Shown one piece after another: positions 53,164 to 63,076 of a stretch of 64,000 nt of DNA (position 1 is its first letter; the number at the start of each line of letters is the position of its first letter). The notes beneath the pieces were generated by a model that did no database searches, was not told the DNA's origin, and was given only the letters and a program-made list of their open reading frames with translations. Origin of the DNA: Methylomonas paludis (GTDB lineage Bacteria > Pseudomonadota > Gammaproteobacteria > Methylococcales > Methylomonadaceae); NCBI RefSeq assembly GCF_018734325.1, contig NZ_CP073754.1, forward strand, positions 930,001-994,000, given 5' to 3'. A program made the position numbers and the translations under genes.

Positions 53164-55812
53164 TCAAGCATCATTGTGTAATAACTCCAAAATGCGCTCC
53201 TGGATTTGGAGTTGTTTATCGGCATCACCAATTTGCTGACCCTGCTGGTCGGTAATATAAAACATGTCTTCAGCCCGGCTACCGATGGTGGTAATCTTGG
53301 CATCATGCAATTGCACGTCCAGTTCACTAAAGGCCTGGCCTATAGTCGACAGCAGCCCGGCCCGGTCAGTGGTAATCAGCTCAATAATGGTATGGCGCTG
53401 ATAAGGATCATCCAGGAAGGTGATGCGGGTTGGAATCGGAAAGTGGCGGGCCTGACGCGATTGTTTATGCAAATTGCGGGGGTGGCGATTGACCCGTTTG
53501 CTTAACAGTGCCTGGCGCAGCGAACTGGCGATATGTATTTCCTGAAACAGATCTTTAATCGGTTGGCCGGATTGTTGCAGCACCTGAAAACTGTTCAACA
53601 CATATTGATCAGCAGTGGTAATGATGCGGGCATCCAGAATGGTTAAGCCCAGTTGATCCAGCGTGGCGGTACAGGTGGAAAAAATGCCGGGTTGATTATG
53701 GGTATAAACAAAGATTTCCGCGCTGCTGCGTTGAGTTTGCGGGCGCAGCAGCACCAGCGGCAATTCGGTTTCGGCGCTGGCGGCGATAGCGATGGTATGC
53801 CAGGCAATTTCGTCCGCCGAGTAGCGCAAAAAATAGTCTTCGCTTAAATGCCGCCAGGATTGGTCAATGCTGGTGGTGGAAATGCCCAGTTTAAGCAATT
53901 CCTGACGGGCTTCACGGGTATTATCGCTAATGCGTTCCGAGCGGGCCATCGGATTGTGCAGGCCCCGGTGCAAGGCATTATGGGTGGCGATATACAATTC
54001 TCTAAGCAGCGAGTCCTTCCAAGAGTTCCACAGGCTGGGGCTGGTGGCGCGGATGTCGGCCACAGTCAGCAGGTATAAATGGTTTAGATATTCTATGCTG
54101 CCGACTTGCAGCGCAAAGCTATGGATAATCTGCGGGTTGCTGATATCTTTACGCTGCGCAGTCATAGACATCAGTAAATGGTTCCGCACCAGCCAGGTGA
54201 CCAGCTTGATGTCATGGGTGGGTAAATCGTGCTGAAAGCAGAATCTTTCAGCAATGGTAGCACCCAATTGCGAGTGATCGCCGCCCCGGCCTTTGGCAAT
54301 GTCATGAAACAGCGCGGCAATATACAGAATTTCCGGCTTGGGGATCAGCAGGAATATTTTATTGCAGAACGGCAATTCCTTGCTGTGCTTGTCCAGCGAA
54401 AACCGGCGCAGATTGCGAATTAAAAACAGAGTATGTTCATCCACAGTATAAATGTGGAACAAATCGTATTGCATGCGCGCAACAATATTGGCAAAGTCCG
54501 GCAAATACGCGGCCAGCACACCGTAACGGTTCATGCGTTTTAATTCATGAGTAATGCCGCGCGGTTGGCGCAATATTTCCAGAAACAGCCGGTTGGCCTG
54601 TTTACTGGTGCGGAAGGCCTGATCGATTCGATGCACGTTTTTGCGAATCAAACGCAAAGTGCTGGCGCGGATGCCTTTTAACGAAGGTAATTGCTGAGCC
54701 AAAAGAAATATTTCCAGCAATGCCAGCGGATTTTCGGTAAAGACCTCGTGATTGGTAGCTTCCAGATAGCCGCCGATTGCCGAGAAATCGGCGCTGATCG
54801 GTATGGGTTTCAATTGATCAGGATCGCTGATCAGCTTCTCATTTAACAATTGCAGCAGCATTTCATTCAGACGTTCAATGTCCACGACCGTCTTGTAATA
54901 AAACTGCATAAAGCTTTCAACATCGGGCTGCTGATCTTGATCCAGATAACCAAACCAGGCCGCCAGTTCGCGCTGGTAATCAAACAGCAGCCGGTCTTCG
55001 CTGCGATTGGTTAATAAATGCAGAGCAAAGCGCAAGCGCCACAGAATTTGTTTGGCGGTAATAAAGCTGTGATATTCGGATTTGGGTAAATAGCCGTACT
55101 TAATCAGCTCGTTCAGACTGGCCGCATGATAGTGGCGTTTAAATACCCAGGCAATAACTTGCAGATCGCGTAAGCCGCCCGGACCTTCCTTGATATTGGG
55201 TTCCAGATTGTAGGCGGTTTCATGAAACTTGCTGTAGCGATGCTCTTGTTCGGCAATCTTAACCGGTAGAAATTGTTCGGAAGGCCAAAGTTGGCGTGTG
55301 CTCAGCTGAGTTTTCAGGCTTCGGAACAGCTCGGCATTGCCGGTGATCAGCCGCATTTCCAGCAAGCTGGTGAAAATAGTCTGATCGTCACCGGCGGCTT
55401 CCAGGCATTCGTCGATACTGTGCACACTTTGGCCCGGTTTCAGACCGATATCCCACAGAAAACGGCTGAAATTGGCTAATTGTTCCTGAAACAACTCTTT
55501 ATCCGCCGGACTGGCGATAATCAAAATATCGACATCAGAATGGGGAAACAGTTCAGTGCGGCCATAACCCCCGGTAGCAATCAAGGCCAGGGCGTGGTTT
55601 TTGACACCCAGAAAATGCTGCCAGCAGCATTTCAGCAAACCATCAGTGAAGCGTGATTTAGCAGTCAGCAAGCTTGACACCGACTGATCCGGTCGAAACC
55701 GTAATCTTAGCCCCTGAGAATGCGTTTGAATCAGGGCCTTAAAAGCTGCCGCCGGATTGGGTTGGGCAAAACAGCTGATAGATTTACGAACCGGTAACTC
55801 GACTAGATTCAC
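53164..55812 (-). CDS. glnD: Bifunctional PII uridylyltransferase / uridylyl-removing enzyme GlnD
   Basis: GlnD senses glutamine and adds or removes UMP on PII proteins, so steering nitrogen assimilation. The 882 residues carry the nucleotidyltransferase motif GGYGRTELFPHSDVDILI near residue 80, the HD hydrolase motif AALFHDIAKGRGGDHS near 498, and two C-terminal ACT domains (FVYTHNQPGIFSTCTATLDQLGLTILDARI and IELITTDRAGLLSTIGQAFSELDVQLHDAKI). Length matches E. coli GlnD (890). It overlaps map by 4 bp, as in many gammaproteobacteria. Confidence 0.96.
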   Translation of the reverse strand: MNLVELPVRKSISCFAQPNPAAAFKALIQTHSQGLRLRFRPDQSVSSLLTAKSRFTDGLLKCCWQHFLGVKNHALALIATGGYGRTELFPHSDVDILIIASPADKELFQEQLANFSRFLWDIGLKPGQSVHSIDECLEAAGDDQTIFTSLLEMRLITGNAELFRSLKTQLSTRQLWPSEQFLPVKIAEQEHRYSKFHETAYNLEPNIKEGPGGLRDLQVIAWVFKRHYHAASLNELIKYGYLPKSEYHSFITAKQILWRLRFALHLLTNRSEDRLLFDYQRELAAWFGYLDQDQQPDVESFMQFYYKTVVDIERLNEMLLQLLNEKLISDPDQLKPIPISADFSAIGGYLEATNHEVFTENPLALLEIFLLAQQLPSLKGIRASTLRLIRKNVHRIDQAFRTSKQANRLFLEILRQPRGITHELKRMNRYGVLAAYLPDFANIVARMQYDLFHIYTVDEHTLFLIRNLRRFSLDKHSKELPFCNKIFLLIPKPEILYIAALFHDIAKGRGGDHSQLGATIAERFCFQHDLPTHDIKLVTWLVRNHLLMSMTAQRKDISNPQIIHSFALQVGSIEYLNHLYLLTVADIRATSPSLWNSWKDSLLRELYIATHNALHRGLHNPMARSERISDNTREARQELLKLGISTTSIDQSWRHLSEDYFLRYSADEIAWHTIAIAASAETELPLVLLRPQTQRSSAEIFVYTHNQPGIFSTCTATLDQLGLTILDARIITTADQYVLNSFQVLQQSGQPIKDLFQEIHIASSLRQALLSKRVNRHPRNLHKQSRQARHFPIPTRITFLDDPYQRHTIIELITTDRAGLLSTIGQAFSELDVQLHDAKITTIGSRAEDMFYITDQQGQQIGDADKQLQIQERILELLHNDA

Positions 55813-56573
55813 CGTTCTTCCTCACGTAAAGTCAGAATTTCATAGCCGGTGTCTGTCACCAGCAGCGTATGTTCCCATTGAGCGGAAAGGCTGTGATCCT
55901 TAGTCACGGCGGTCCAGCCGTCAGCCAGGATTTTCATGTGCGGTTTGCCCAGATTCAGCATGGGTTCTATGGTAAATATCATACCCGGCTCGATAACAGC
56001 CCCATCGCCGCGTTTACCGTAATGCAGCACATGCGGCTCTTCATGAAACTTTTTGCCGATACCATGGCCGCAAAATTCTCTGACCACAGAATAACGATTG
56101 GTTTCGGCATGCTTTTGAATCGCGTAACCGATATCGCCAAAATGGGCGCCGGGTTTGACCTGTTCAATGCCCAAAAACATGGCTTGGCGAGTAATCTCCA
56201 CCAGCCGCCGGGCGTGCGGGCTAACCTCGCCGACACAGAACATCTGGCTGGTGTCGCCGTGATAATCGTCTTTAATCACCGTAATATCAATATTAACAAT
56301 ATCGCCGCTTTTCAGTTTTTTATCGCTGGGAATGCCGTGACAGATTTGATGATTAATCGAAGTGCAAATCGATTTGGGAAAACCGCGATAATTTAATGGC
56401 GCTGGAATTGCCTGCTGCACATTGACAATGTAATCGTGGCAAATTTGATCCAGTTCCTCGGTGGTAACGCCAACCACAACATGGGGTGCAATCATTTCCA
56501 GCACTTCTGCGGCCAGTTTACCGGCAATTCGCATTTTGGCAATTTCGTCAGCGGTTTTTATTACAATACTCAT
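55809..56573 (-). CDS. map: Methionine aminopeptidase, type I
   Basis: Removes the starting Met from new proteins. The 254-residue protein has the metal-ligand regions of type I MetAPs: INIDITVIKDDYHGDTSQMF (two Asp), EFCGHGIGKKFHEEPHVLHYG (His), MIFTIEPMLN (Glu) and SAQWEHTLLVTD (Glu). It starts at the ATG at 56573, is divergent from rpsB, and overlaps glnD by 4 bp. The map-rpsB divergence is a conserved layout in this class. Confidence 0.96.
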   Translation of the reverse strand: MSIVIKTADEIAKMRIAGKLAAEVLEMIAPHVVVGVTTEELDQICHDYIVNVQQAIPAPLNYRGFPKSICTSINHQICHGIPSDKKLKSGDIVNIDITVIKDDYHGDTSQMFCVGEVSPHARRLVEITRQAMFLGIEQVKPGAHFGDIGYAIQKHAETNRYSVVREFCGHGIGKKFHEEPHVLHYGKRGDGAVIEPGMIFTIEPMLNLGKPHMKILADGWTAVTKDHSLSAQWEHTLLVTDTGYEILTLREEER

Positions 56574-56699
56574 GCGGTCTTTGCGTGGCTCTTAAATAGA
56601 AAACATAGGGTTAATAAGGTTTTACAGTCGCGGTTATGCGGGTGCTTAGTCAGTCTAACAGATTCGGCCTTGTTGTGAAAACGTAATCATGGTATAAAG

Positions 56700-56852
56700 A
56701 TAAGTTCACTATGTATTTTTAATACTCACGTCTGTCGACACGATTGATGGGGTGCTGGTTTTAGGCAAGTTTGCCTGGGCCGGTCATCAGTCGGGACAGT
56801 ACGGAGGCGTAACCCAAAGCCGGAAAATCCGGCAAATTCTTAGGAGAAAACA
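56700..56852 (+). promoter_or_regulatory. rpsB leader region
   Basis: Non-coding stretch before rpsB with GC-rich, structured segments (for example GCCGGAAAATCCGGC at 56819-56833). An AGGAG site precedes the ATG. In gammaproteobacteria the rpsB leader binds S2 for autoregulation; that this one does is inferred. Confidence 0.5.
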
Positions 56853-57602
56853 ATGGCCGCAGTGTCAATGCGTCAAATGCTAGAAGCCGGTGTTCATTTT
56901 GGACACCAAACCCGTTACTGGAACCCGAAAATGGCACCTTACCTTTTCGGCGCTCGTAACAAGATTCATATCATTGATTTGGAACAAACGCTTCCTTTAT
57001 TTAATGATGCCATGAATTATCTGGGTCAAATGACTGCCAATAAAGGCACTATTCTGTTTGTCGGCACTAAAAAAGCCGCGCGCAAAACCGTGGCTGATGA
57101 AGCCACTCGCGCGGGCATGCCTTATGTCAACCATCGCTGGTTGGGCGGTATGCTGACCAACTTTAAAACCATCAAAAAATCCATTAATCGCCTGAAAGAA
57201 CTGGAAGCGATGAAAGCTGACGGTACACTTTACCAACGTTTCAGCAAAAAAGAAGCTTTGGGCATGGAACGTGAGCTGGAAAAACTGGAACGCAGTCTGG
57301 GCGGTATCAAAGATATGCGCGGTACCCCTGACGTGATTTTTGTATTGGATGTCGGTTACGAAAAAAATGCCATTATGGAAGCCAAAAAACTGGGCATTCC
57401 GGTGGTAGGTATTGTGGATTCCAACAATTCACCTGAAACGGTAGATTATGTAATTCCTGGTAACGACGATTCAATTCGGGCGGTTTCTTTATACTGCCAA
57501 AGTGCAGCGGCTGCAATTCTGGAAGCCAAATCATTACGCCTGGATGCGTCAGCCAAAGCGGACGACTTTGTCGAAGAAGTCGCTCCTGAAGCAGTAAATT
57601 AA
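56853..57602 (+). CDS. rpsB: 30S ribosomal protein S2
   Basis: S2 joins the body-head junction of the 30S subunit late in assembly. The 249-residue protein shows [42 protein letters not shown] and [28 protein letters not shown], the two family signatures. It has AGGAG 9 nt before its ATG. It heads the rpsB-tsf-pyrH-frr cluster and is followed by an intergenic terminator, as in E. coli. Confidence 0.97.
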   Translation: MAAVSMRQMLEAGVHFGHQTRYWNPKMAPYLFGARNKIHIIDLEQTLPLFNDAMNYLGQMTANKGTILFVGTKKAARKTVADEATRAGMPYVNHRWLGGMLTNFKTIKKSINRLKELEAMKADGTLYQRFSKKEALGMERELEKLERSLGGIKDMRGTPDVIFVLDVGYEKNAIMEAKKLGIPVVGIVDSNNSPETVDYVIPGNDDSIRAVSLYCQSAAAAILEAKSLRLDASAKADDFVEEVAPEAVN

Positions 57603-57662
57603 TTAGGCCGTTAATGCGGCTATGCCGGGCTGATTTATTCGGCCAGGGTGAGTAAGTCTTTT

Positions 57663-57690
57663 AAACGCCTCCTTAGTGAGGCGTTTTTTT
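57663..57690 (+). terminator. Terminator between rpsB and tsf
   Basis: AAACGCCTC (57663-57671) and GAGGCGTTT (57678-57686) form a stem with a 6-nt loop and run into a T-rich stretch. Probably an attenuator giving more S2 than EF-Ts. Confidence 0.85.
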
Positions 57691-57714
57691 AGTTAATAAA
57701 CTTGAGGAATAATC

Positions 57715-58593
57715 ATGAGTATTAGTGCGGCTATGGTGAAGGAATTGCGTGAGCGAACCGGATCCGGGATGATGGAATGCAAAAAAGCCCTGGTGGAAGC
57801 CAGCGGTGATATGGAATTGGCCATCGAAAACATGCGCAAATCAGGTTTGGCCAAAGCAGATAAAAAATCTGGCCGTATCGCTGCAGAAGGCATTATCGGT
57901 GTAAAAGTATCTGACGATGCCAAAACCGTAGTGCTGGTGGATGTCAATTCCGAAACCGATTTTGTTGCCAAAGGCGATGATTTTTCCGGTTTTGTTAACG
58001 ATGTCACCACTGCGTTGCTGGACAGTGATGTGGAAACCGAAGAACAGTTACAGGGCCTGGTATTGCCTAATGGCAGCACTGTGGATGAAACCCGCCGTGC
58101 ATTGATCGCCAAATTGGGTGAAAATATCACTGTGCGTCGGTTCGTTAAATTTACCACCAGCACTGGCGGTCAGGCCGCTTACCTGCATGGCAGCAAAATT
58201 GGCGTGATCGTAGAGTTGAGCCAGGAAGACGCTGCACTGGGCAAAGATATTGCCATGCATGTGGCAGCTGCCAAACCGGCTTATGTTTCCGGCGACCAAG
58301 TGTCTGCTGAAGTAATAGCCAAAGAAAAAGAAATTTTCGCGGCTCAGGCCCTGGAAAGCGGCAAACCGGCGGCAATTGTAGAAAAAATGATAGACGGTCG
58401 GATCGCCAAGTTTTTGGCGGAAGTGACTCTGCTGGGTCAACCTTTCATCAAAGACGACAGCGTTACCGTAGGCAAATTGTTGACTTCCAAAGGGAATTCA
58501 GTGGTGCGTTTTGCTCGCTTTGAAGTGGGCGAAGGTATCGAAAAGAAAGAAGAAAACTTTGCTGAAGAAGTCATGGCGCAGGTCAGAGCTTAA
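57715..58593 (+). CDS. tsf: Translation elongation factor Ts
   Basis: EF-Ts exchanges GDP for GTP on EF-Tu. The 292-residue protein starts [25 protein letters not shown] and continues [16 protein letters not shown] near residue 78, the EF-Ts signatures. It lies 112 bp after rpsB, beyond a terminator, and has GAGGAA upstream. The doc toxin in this window acts on EF-Tu, its partner, but the genes are not linked. Confidence 0.97.
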   Translation: MSISAAMVKELRERTGSGMMECKKALVEASGDMELAIENMRKSGLAKADKKSGRIAAEGIIGVKVSDDAKTVVLVDVNSETDFVAKGDDFSGFVNDVTTALLDSDVETEEQLQGLVLPNGSTVDETRRALIAKLGENITVRRFVKFTTSTGGQAAYLHGSKIGVIVELSQEDAALGKDIAMHVAAAKPAYVSGDQVSAEVIAKEKEIFAAQALESGKPAAIVEKMIDGRIAKFLAEVTLLGQPFIKDDSVTVGKLLTSKGNSVVRFARFEVGEGIEKKEENFAEEVMAQVRA

Positions 58594-58604
58594 TCCCGCT
58601 CCAG

Positions 58605-58629
58605 AAACCCGGTCGATACCGGGTTTTTT
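58605..58629 (+). terminator. Terminator after tsf
   Basis: AAACCCGGT (58605-58613), loop CGAT, ACCGGGTTT (58618-58626) and a following T-run. A strong rho-independent terminator 12 bp after the tsf stop. Confidence 0.92.
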
Positions 58630-58654
58630 CTGTCGGGCAAGACTTGCTTTAACT

Positions 58655-58787
58655 GTAATTATTCAACGTCCAAGTGTCCCTTTAAAAACAGCTGGTTGTA
58701 GGATGTGCTAACCGCAGTACAGCGCATCATTCGCAGCCAAGTACGTTTTTTAAAAAAGGCTCATGCAACATGACGCTGAATAATTAC
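58655..58787. repeat. 133-bp MITE-like element
   Basis: Starts GTAATTATTCAACGTCC and ends CGCTGAATAATTAC, which are near-complementary. It is the same length as the copy at 47427-47559 and has the same interior hairpin (GATGTGC ... GCGCATC). It lies between tsf and pyrH. Confidence 0.75.
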
Positions 58788-58822
58788 CTTTAACTTAACA
58801 TTAATAGCGGATACGTTTGATT

Positions 58823-59542
58823 ATGAGTCGGATAATTTGTCAAAGAATTTTACTTAAATTGAGTGGCGAAGCCCTCATGAGTGAACAGGGCGGCAGTATT
58901 GATCCTGATATCGTTCAGCGCTTAGCTCATGAAGTTAAAGATTTGTGTGATGCCGGTATCCAGGTGGGCTTGGTGATAGGCGGCGGTAATATTTTGCGTG
59001 GGGCAGAAAAAGTCTCTGCCGGTTTGAATCGGGTGACCGGTGATCAAATGGGTATGCTGGCTACCGTGATCAATGCCTTGGCCATGCAGGATGCTTTGGA
59101 ATACCTGGGCCAACCGGTGCGGGTAATGACAGCCCTGAAAATTAATCAGGTCTGCGAAGATTATATTCGCCGCCGGGCGGTCAGACATTTGGAAAAAGGT
59201 CGGGTCACCATTTTTGCCGCCGGTACCGGTAATCCGTTTTTTACCACGGATACCGCTGCCAGTCTGCGCGCCATTGAAATTGATGCGGAATTAATGATCA
59301 AGGCTACCAAAGTCAAAGGGGTCTATTCCGCTGATCCCAATAAAGATCCGGATGCAGTGTTTTATCCGCGTTTAACCTATGACGAGGCTATCGATCAGCG
59401 TCTGAACGTTATGGATGCCACCGCACTGGTGTTATGCCGGGAAAATAATTTGCCTATGCGGGTTATGAATATTTTTGAACCTGGAGCGGTAATGCGCCTG
59501 ATGCAGGGTGAAGATATCGGCTCGCTTATCGTGAGAGAATAG
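58823..59542 (+). CDS. pyrH: UMP kinase
   Basis: Phosphorylates UMP to UDP; bacterial UMP kinase is a hexamer of the amino-acid kinase fold. The 239-residue protein has [12 protein letters not shown] near the start, [11 protein letters not shown], and [24 protein letters not shown] use the ATG at 58823 rather than a TTG two codons before. The stop is followed 1 bp later by frr, so the two are read together. A MITE lies between it and tsf. Confidence 0.96.
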   Translation: MSRIICQRILLKLSGEALMSEQGGSIDPDIVQRLAHEVKDLCDAGIQVGLVIGGGNILRGAEKVSAGLNRVTGDQMGMLATVINALAMQDALEYLGQPVRVMTALKINQVCEDYIRRRAVRHLEKGRVTIFAAGTGNPFFTTDTAASLRAIEIDAELMIKATKVKGVYSADPNKDPDAVFYPRLTYDEAIDQRLNVMDATALVLCRENNLPMRVMNIFEPGAVMRLMQGEDIGSLIVRE

Positions 59543-59543
59543 A

Positions 59544-60101
59544 ATGATCAATGATATTCAACAAGATGCAGCATCGCGCATGGTGAAAAGTATCGAAGCG
59601 CTGCAAAAAGCTTTTACCAAGATCAGAACCGGACGGGCTCATCCCAGCCTGCTGGATCAGATTTCGGTCAGTTATTATGGCTCGGAATCACCCTTATCGC
59701 AGGTGGCCAATGTTTCGGTTGAAGATTCCCGCACCCTGAAAGTGGTGCCTTGGGAGAAAGGTATAGTCCAGGCCATCGAAAAAGCTATTATGTCTTCCGG
59801 CCTGGGGTTGAACCCCGCCACTCAGGGTACGGTGATCCGTATCCCTTTGCCGGCATTAACCGAAGAGCGGCGCCGGGATTTGGTCAAGGTAGTGAAAAAT
59901 GAGGCTGAAGGCGGTCGGGTGGCGATTCGCAATATTCGCCGGGATGCCAATTCCGCGATTAAGGAAGCCCTGAAAGAAAAATTGATTTCCGAAGATGATG
60001 CCCGTCAGGCGGAAGATAAAATTCAGAAATTGACTGATCAGTATATTAAGGAAGTGGAAAAAGCCTTGGAAGAAAAAGAAGCCGATCTGCTATCCATGTA
60101 A
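59544..60101 (+). CDS. frr: Ribosome recycling factor
   Basis: With EF-G it splits the post-termination ribosome. The 185-residue protein contains [40 protein letters not shown] and [27 protein letters not shown]. Its ATG is 1 bp after pyrH and the uppS ATG is 12 bp after its stop, forming a conserved pyrH-frr-uppS set. Confidence 0.97.
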   Translation: MINDIQQDAASRMVKSIEALQKAFTKIRTGRAHPSLLDQISVSYYGSESPLSQVANVSVEDSRTLKVVPWEKGIVQAIEKAIMSSGLGLNPATQGTVIRIPLPALTEERRRDLVKVVKNEAEGGRVAIRNIRRDANSAIKEALKEKLISEDDARQAEDKIQKLTDQYIKEVEKALEEKEADLLSM

Positions 60102-60113
60102 TTGAGCGAAATT

Positions 60114-60887
60114 ATGACTGCTAAAGTAGGAAAAATACCGGTAAGCGATGGTGATGTGCCGCGCCATATAGCCATTATCATGGATGGTAATGGCCGCTGG
60201 GCGCAAAAGCGGCTGATGCCGCGTATCGTCGGGCATCATGCCGGTGTCAAGGCGGTACGCAAGGCTGTTGAATTTTGCAGCGATAACCATATTGAGGTGT
60301 TATCCTTATTTGCCTTTAGTAGTGAAAACTGGCGGCGGCCGCTGGATGAAGTCAGCTTGTTGATGGATTTATTCATGAAAACGCTGCAATCCGAAGTCAA
60401 CAGTATGATGAAAAACAATATTCGTTTGCAAATCATTGGCGACAAAAGCGGTTTTCCGGAAAAATTGCAGGAAAAAATCCGTGAAGCAGAAGCCCAAACC
60501 CAGCAAAACACCGGTTTGACGCTGTTGATTGCGGCCAATTATGGTGGACGCTGGGATATTACCCAGGCACTGCGTAAAATTGGCGAGCGCATTGCCCAGG
60601 GTGAATTGCAGCCTGAACAGATTTCCGAACAATTGCTTAACGAGCATCTGGTAACCGCGGGTTTGCCGGAACCTGATTTGTTTATCCGTTCCGGCGGCGA
60701 AGAGCGCATCAGTAATTTTTTACTGTGGCAACTGGCGTATACCGAGTTCTATTTTACCGATCGGCTATGGCCGGATTTTGACAAGAATGAACTTGCCAAT
60801 GCAGTAGCCAGCTTTAAAAGCCGGCAAAGACGGTTTGGGCACACCGGTGAACAAATGGTTGAGAAAAAAACGCTGGCTAATTTATAA
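60114..60887 (+). CDS. uppS: Undecaprenyl diphosphate synthase
   Basis: Cis-prenyltransferase that builds the C55 carrier for cell-wall synthesis. The 257-residue protein shows HIAIIMDGNGRWAQKR near residue 18, LFAFSSENWRRP, and the C-terminal PDLFIRSGGEERISNFLLWQLAYTEFYF. I start at the ATG at 60114; a TTG at 60102, directly after the frr stop, would add four residues. It works with Dxr downstream, which feeds the same isoprenoid pathway. Confidence 0.96.
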   Translation: MTAKVGKIPVSDGDVPRHIAIIMDGNGRWAQKRLMPRIVGHHAGVKAVRKAVEFCSDNHIEVLSLFAFSSENWRRPLDEVSLLMDLFMKTLQSEVNSMMKNNIRLQIIGDKSGFPEKLQEKIREAEAQTQQNTGLTLLIAANYGGRWDITQALRKIGERIAQGELQPEQISEQLLNEHLVTAGLPEPDLFIRSGGEERISNFLLWQLAYTEFYFTDRLWPDFDKNELANAVASFKSRQRRFGHTGEQMVEKKTLANL

Positions 60888-60895
60888 ATACAATA

Positions 60896-60963
60896 GTAAC
60901 TATTCAGCGTCCCAGTGTTCCTTTAAAAATAACAAGACCGGCAACCTTACCCTGAATAATTAC
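60896..60963. repeat. Short (68-bp) version of the MITE
   Basis: Starts GTAACTATTCAGCGTCC and ends CTGAATAATTAC, like the 133-bp copies, but lacks the interior hairpin. It lies in the uppS-cdsA gap. Confidence 0.7.
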
Positions 60964-60987
60964 CAATAATAATTAATAAGCTAAATT

Positions 60988-61893
60988 ATGTTAATAAAAA
61001 GAATAATAACAGCAGTCGTGTTAGCGAGTGTTGCCGTTTTGGCGATTTTTGAATTGCCTACGCTGTATTTTTCCCTGTTCATTGCAATAATTACCTTGCT
61101 GGGTGCTTGGGAATGGTTGGCGCTGACTGATGTTGACTCTAAGCCTAAACGCATCCAATTTTTGGTGTTGCTGATCTTGCCGATGCTGGGGGTAACTTAT
61201 TGGACGGTATTTCTGGAGTTGTTGGGCGATGCCCTGGAATGGCCGGAAGTCAAAGATTATTCCGATGCTCTGGAATGGCTGGTGATTGCACCGGTACTGT
61301 TCTGGATAGTAACCATGATCCTGATCAGAAATGCCGGCGGGCAATTATTGGCTATGGCGTTTTCTCCGCGATTCAAGGCCTTTGTCGGGTGGCTGGTATT
61401 GTTATCGGCCTGGATGTTCTTGGTAAAACTGCGGGCTTATTACGGCTCGGCTATGGTGCTGTATTTTCTGTTGTTGATCTGGGCGGCCGATGTCAGCGCT
61501 TTTTTTGCCGGTAAAAAATGGGGAAAAACCAAATTGGCGCCCGATATCAGCCCCGGTAAAACCGTGCAAGGCATGTACGGTGCTTTGGTCTCTGCCTTGG
61601 TGTGCGGCATAGCCTTGCGCCTGTATTATGGTCTGGCGCCGCTGGAAGCCGAAGAAGCGCAAATTGCTATCCTGATGTCGGTGGATATTTTATTCCTGTC
61701 GGTTTTGACCGTGCTGGTATCGATTTACGGGGATTTGTTCTTCAGTCTGGTGAAAAGAAAAAAAGGTGTTAAAGACAGCGGCAATCTATTGCCGGGTCAT
61801 GGCGGCATTCTGGACAGAATAGACAGTGTTATTGCCGCAGCGCCGTTTTTTTATGCCGGTATCGTGTTAATTGGTAGGAGCGTATTTGCATGA
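60988..61893 (+). CDS. cdsA: Phosphatidate cytidylyltransferase
   Basis: Makes CDP-diacylglycerol from phosphatidate and CTP, the branch point to all phospholipids. The 301-residue membrane protein has about eight helices and the C-terminal signature [25 protein letters not shown] near residue 254, with [31 protein letters not shown] before it. It overlaps dxr by 4 bp. Confidence 0.96.
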   Translation: MLIKRIITAVVLASVAVLAIFELPTLYFSLFIAIITLLGAWEWLALTDVDSKPKRIQFLVLLILPMLGVTYWTVFLELLGDALEWPEVKDYSDALEWLVIAPVLFWIVTMILIRNAGGQLLAMAFSPRFKAFVGWLVLLSAWMFLVKLRAYYGSAMVLYFLLLIWAADVSAFFAGKKWGKTKLAPDISPGKTVQGMYGALVSALVCGIALRLYYGLAPLEAEEAQIAILMSVDILFLSVLTVLVSIYGDLFFSLVKRKKGVKDSGNLLPGHGGILDRIDSVIAAAPFFYAGIVLIGRSVFA

Positions 61894-63074
61894 AGGGCAT
61901 TTGCATCTTGGGAGCCACCGGCTCAATAGGCGTCAGTACACTGGATGTGGTGGCGCGCCATCCTGACCTGTATAAGGTGGTGGCTTTAACCGCGAACGGG
62001 AATGTCGACGGTCTGTTTGAGCAATGTCTGGTTCACCATCCCGAATATGCGGTGATGGCGGATGCAAGTAAAGCCGATGCGCTGCGCGCCAAAATTGCCG
62101 CCTCATCGGTGGCCGACATCAAGGTGTTGGCTGGAGCCGAGGCTTTACAGCAGGTGGCGACCCTGGAAAATGTCGATTCCATCATGGCGGCGATTGTCGG
62201 TGCCGCGGGCCTGATTCCCACTCTGGCGGCTGCCAAAGCCGGCAAAACCATTTTGCTGGCCAATAAAGAAGCGCTGGTGATGTCCGGTCAGATTTTTCTG
62301 CAGGCCGTGCGTGATGCCGGTGCCCAGTTATTGCCTATCGATAGCGAACACAATGCCATTTTTCAATGTATGCCGGCTGCATACACCACCGGTACAGTTG
62401 CCAAAGCGGTGCGGCGCATTTTGCTGACGGCTTCTGGCGGCCCGTTCCGGCAAACCCCGCTGGCCGATTTGGATCATGTCACCCCGGAACAGGCGGTCGC
62501 CCATCCAAAATGGGATATGGGCAGAAAAATCTCGGTAGATTCCGCCACTATGATGAATAAGGGGCTGGAACTTATTGAAGCCTGTTTGTTATTTAATGTG
62601 GAACCGGATGATGTTCAGGTGGTCATACATCCACAAAGTATTATTCATTCCATGGTCGATTATGTCGACGGCTCGGTGTTGGCGCAAATGGGTAACCCGG
62701 ATATGCGTACCCCAATTGCCTATGCTATGGCTTGGCCGGAGCGTTTCGATTCTGGTGTAGCGCCGCTGGACATTTTTAAAGTGGGGCATATGGATTTTGA
62801 ACAACCCGATTTACAACGGTTTCCCTGTTTGAAACTGGCTTATCTGGCCATTAAAGCCGGCGGCATTATGCCCACGGTATTGAATGCTGCCAACGAAATC
62901 GCCGTTCAGGCTTTTCTGGATGAGGAAATTCGTTTCACCGACATCGCTAAAATTATTGAACAAACTATGAGTCAATTTAGCCCGGAATCTGCCGATAGCC
63001 TGGAACTTGTGCTGACTGCCGACCAGCAGGCCAGAAATGTCGCTCATAGTCTGATCACCGCCTTACCGGCCTAA
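61890..63074 (+). CDS. dxr: 1-deoxy-D-xylulose 5-phosphate reductoisomerase
   Basis: Second enzyme of the MEP isoprenoid pathway: makes MEP from DXP with NADPH. The 394-residue protein shows the NADPH site [16 protein letters not shown] near the start, [12 protein letters not shown] near 124, [12 protein letters not shown] (metal-binding Asp/Glu) near 150, LTASGGPF near 182 and [25 protein letters not shown] near 208. The ATG overlaps cdsA (ATGA). DXP also supplies the PdxA branch. Confidence 0.97.
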   Translation: MKGICILGATGSIGVSTLDVVARHPDLYKVVALTANGNVDGLFEQCLVHHPEYAVMADASKADALRAKIAASSVADIKVLAGAEALQQVATLENVDSIMAAIVGAAGLIPTLAAAKAGKTILLANKEALVMSGQIFLQAVRDAGAQLLPIDSEHNAIFQCMPAAYTTGTVAKAVRRILLTASGGPFRQTPLADLDHVTPEQAVAHPKWDMGRKISVDSATMMNKGLELIEACLLFNVEPDDVQVVIHPQSIIHSMVDYVDGSVLAQMGNPDMRTPIAYAMAWPERFDSGVAPLDIFKVGHMDFEQPDLQRFPCLKLAYLAIKAGGIMPTVLNAANEIAVQAFLDEEIRFTDIAKIIEQTMSQFSPESADSLELVLTADQQARNVAHSLITALPA

Positions 63075-63076
63075 AT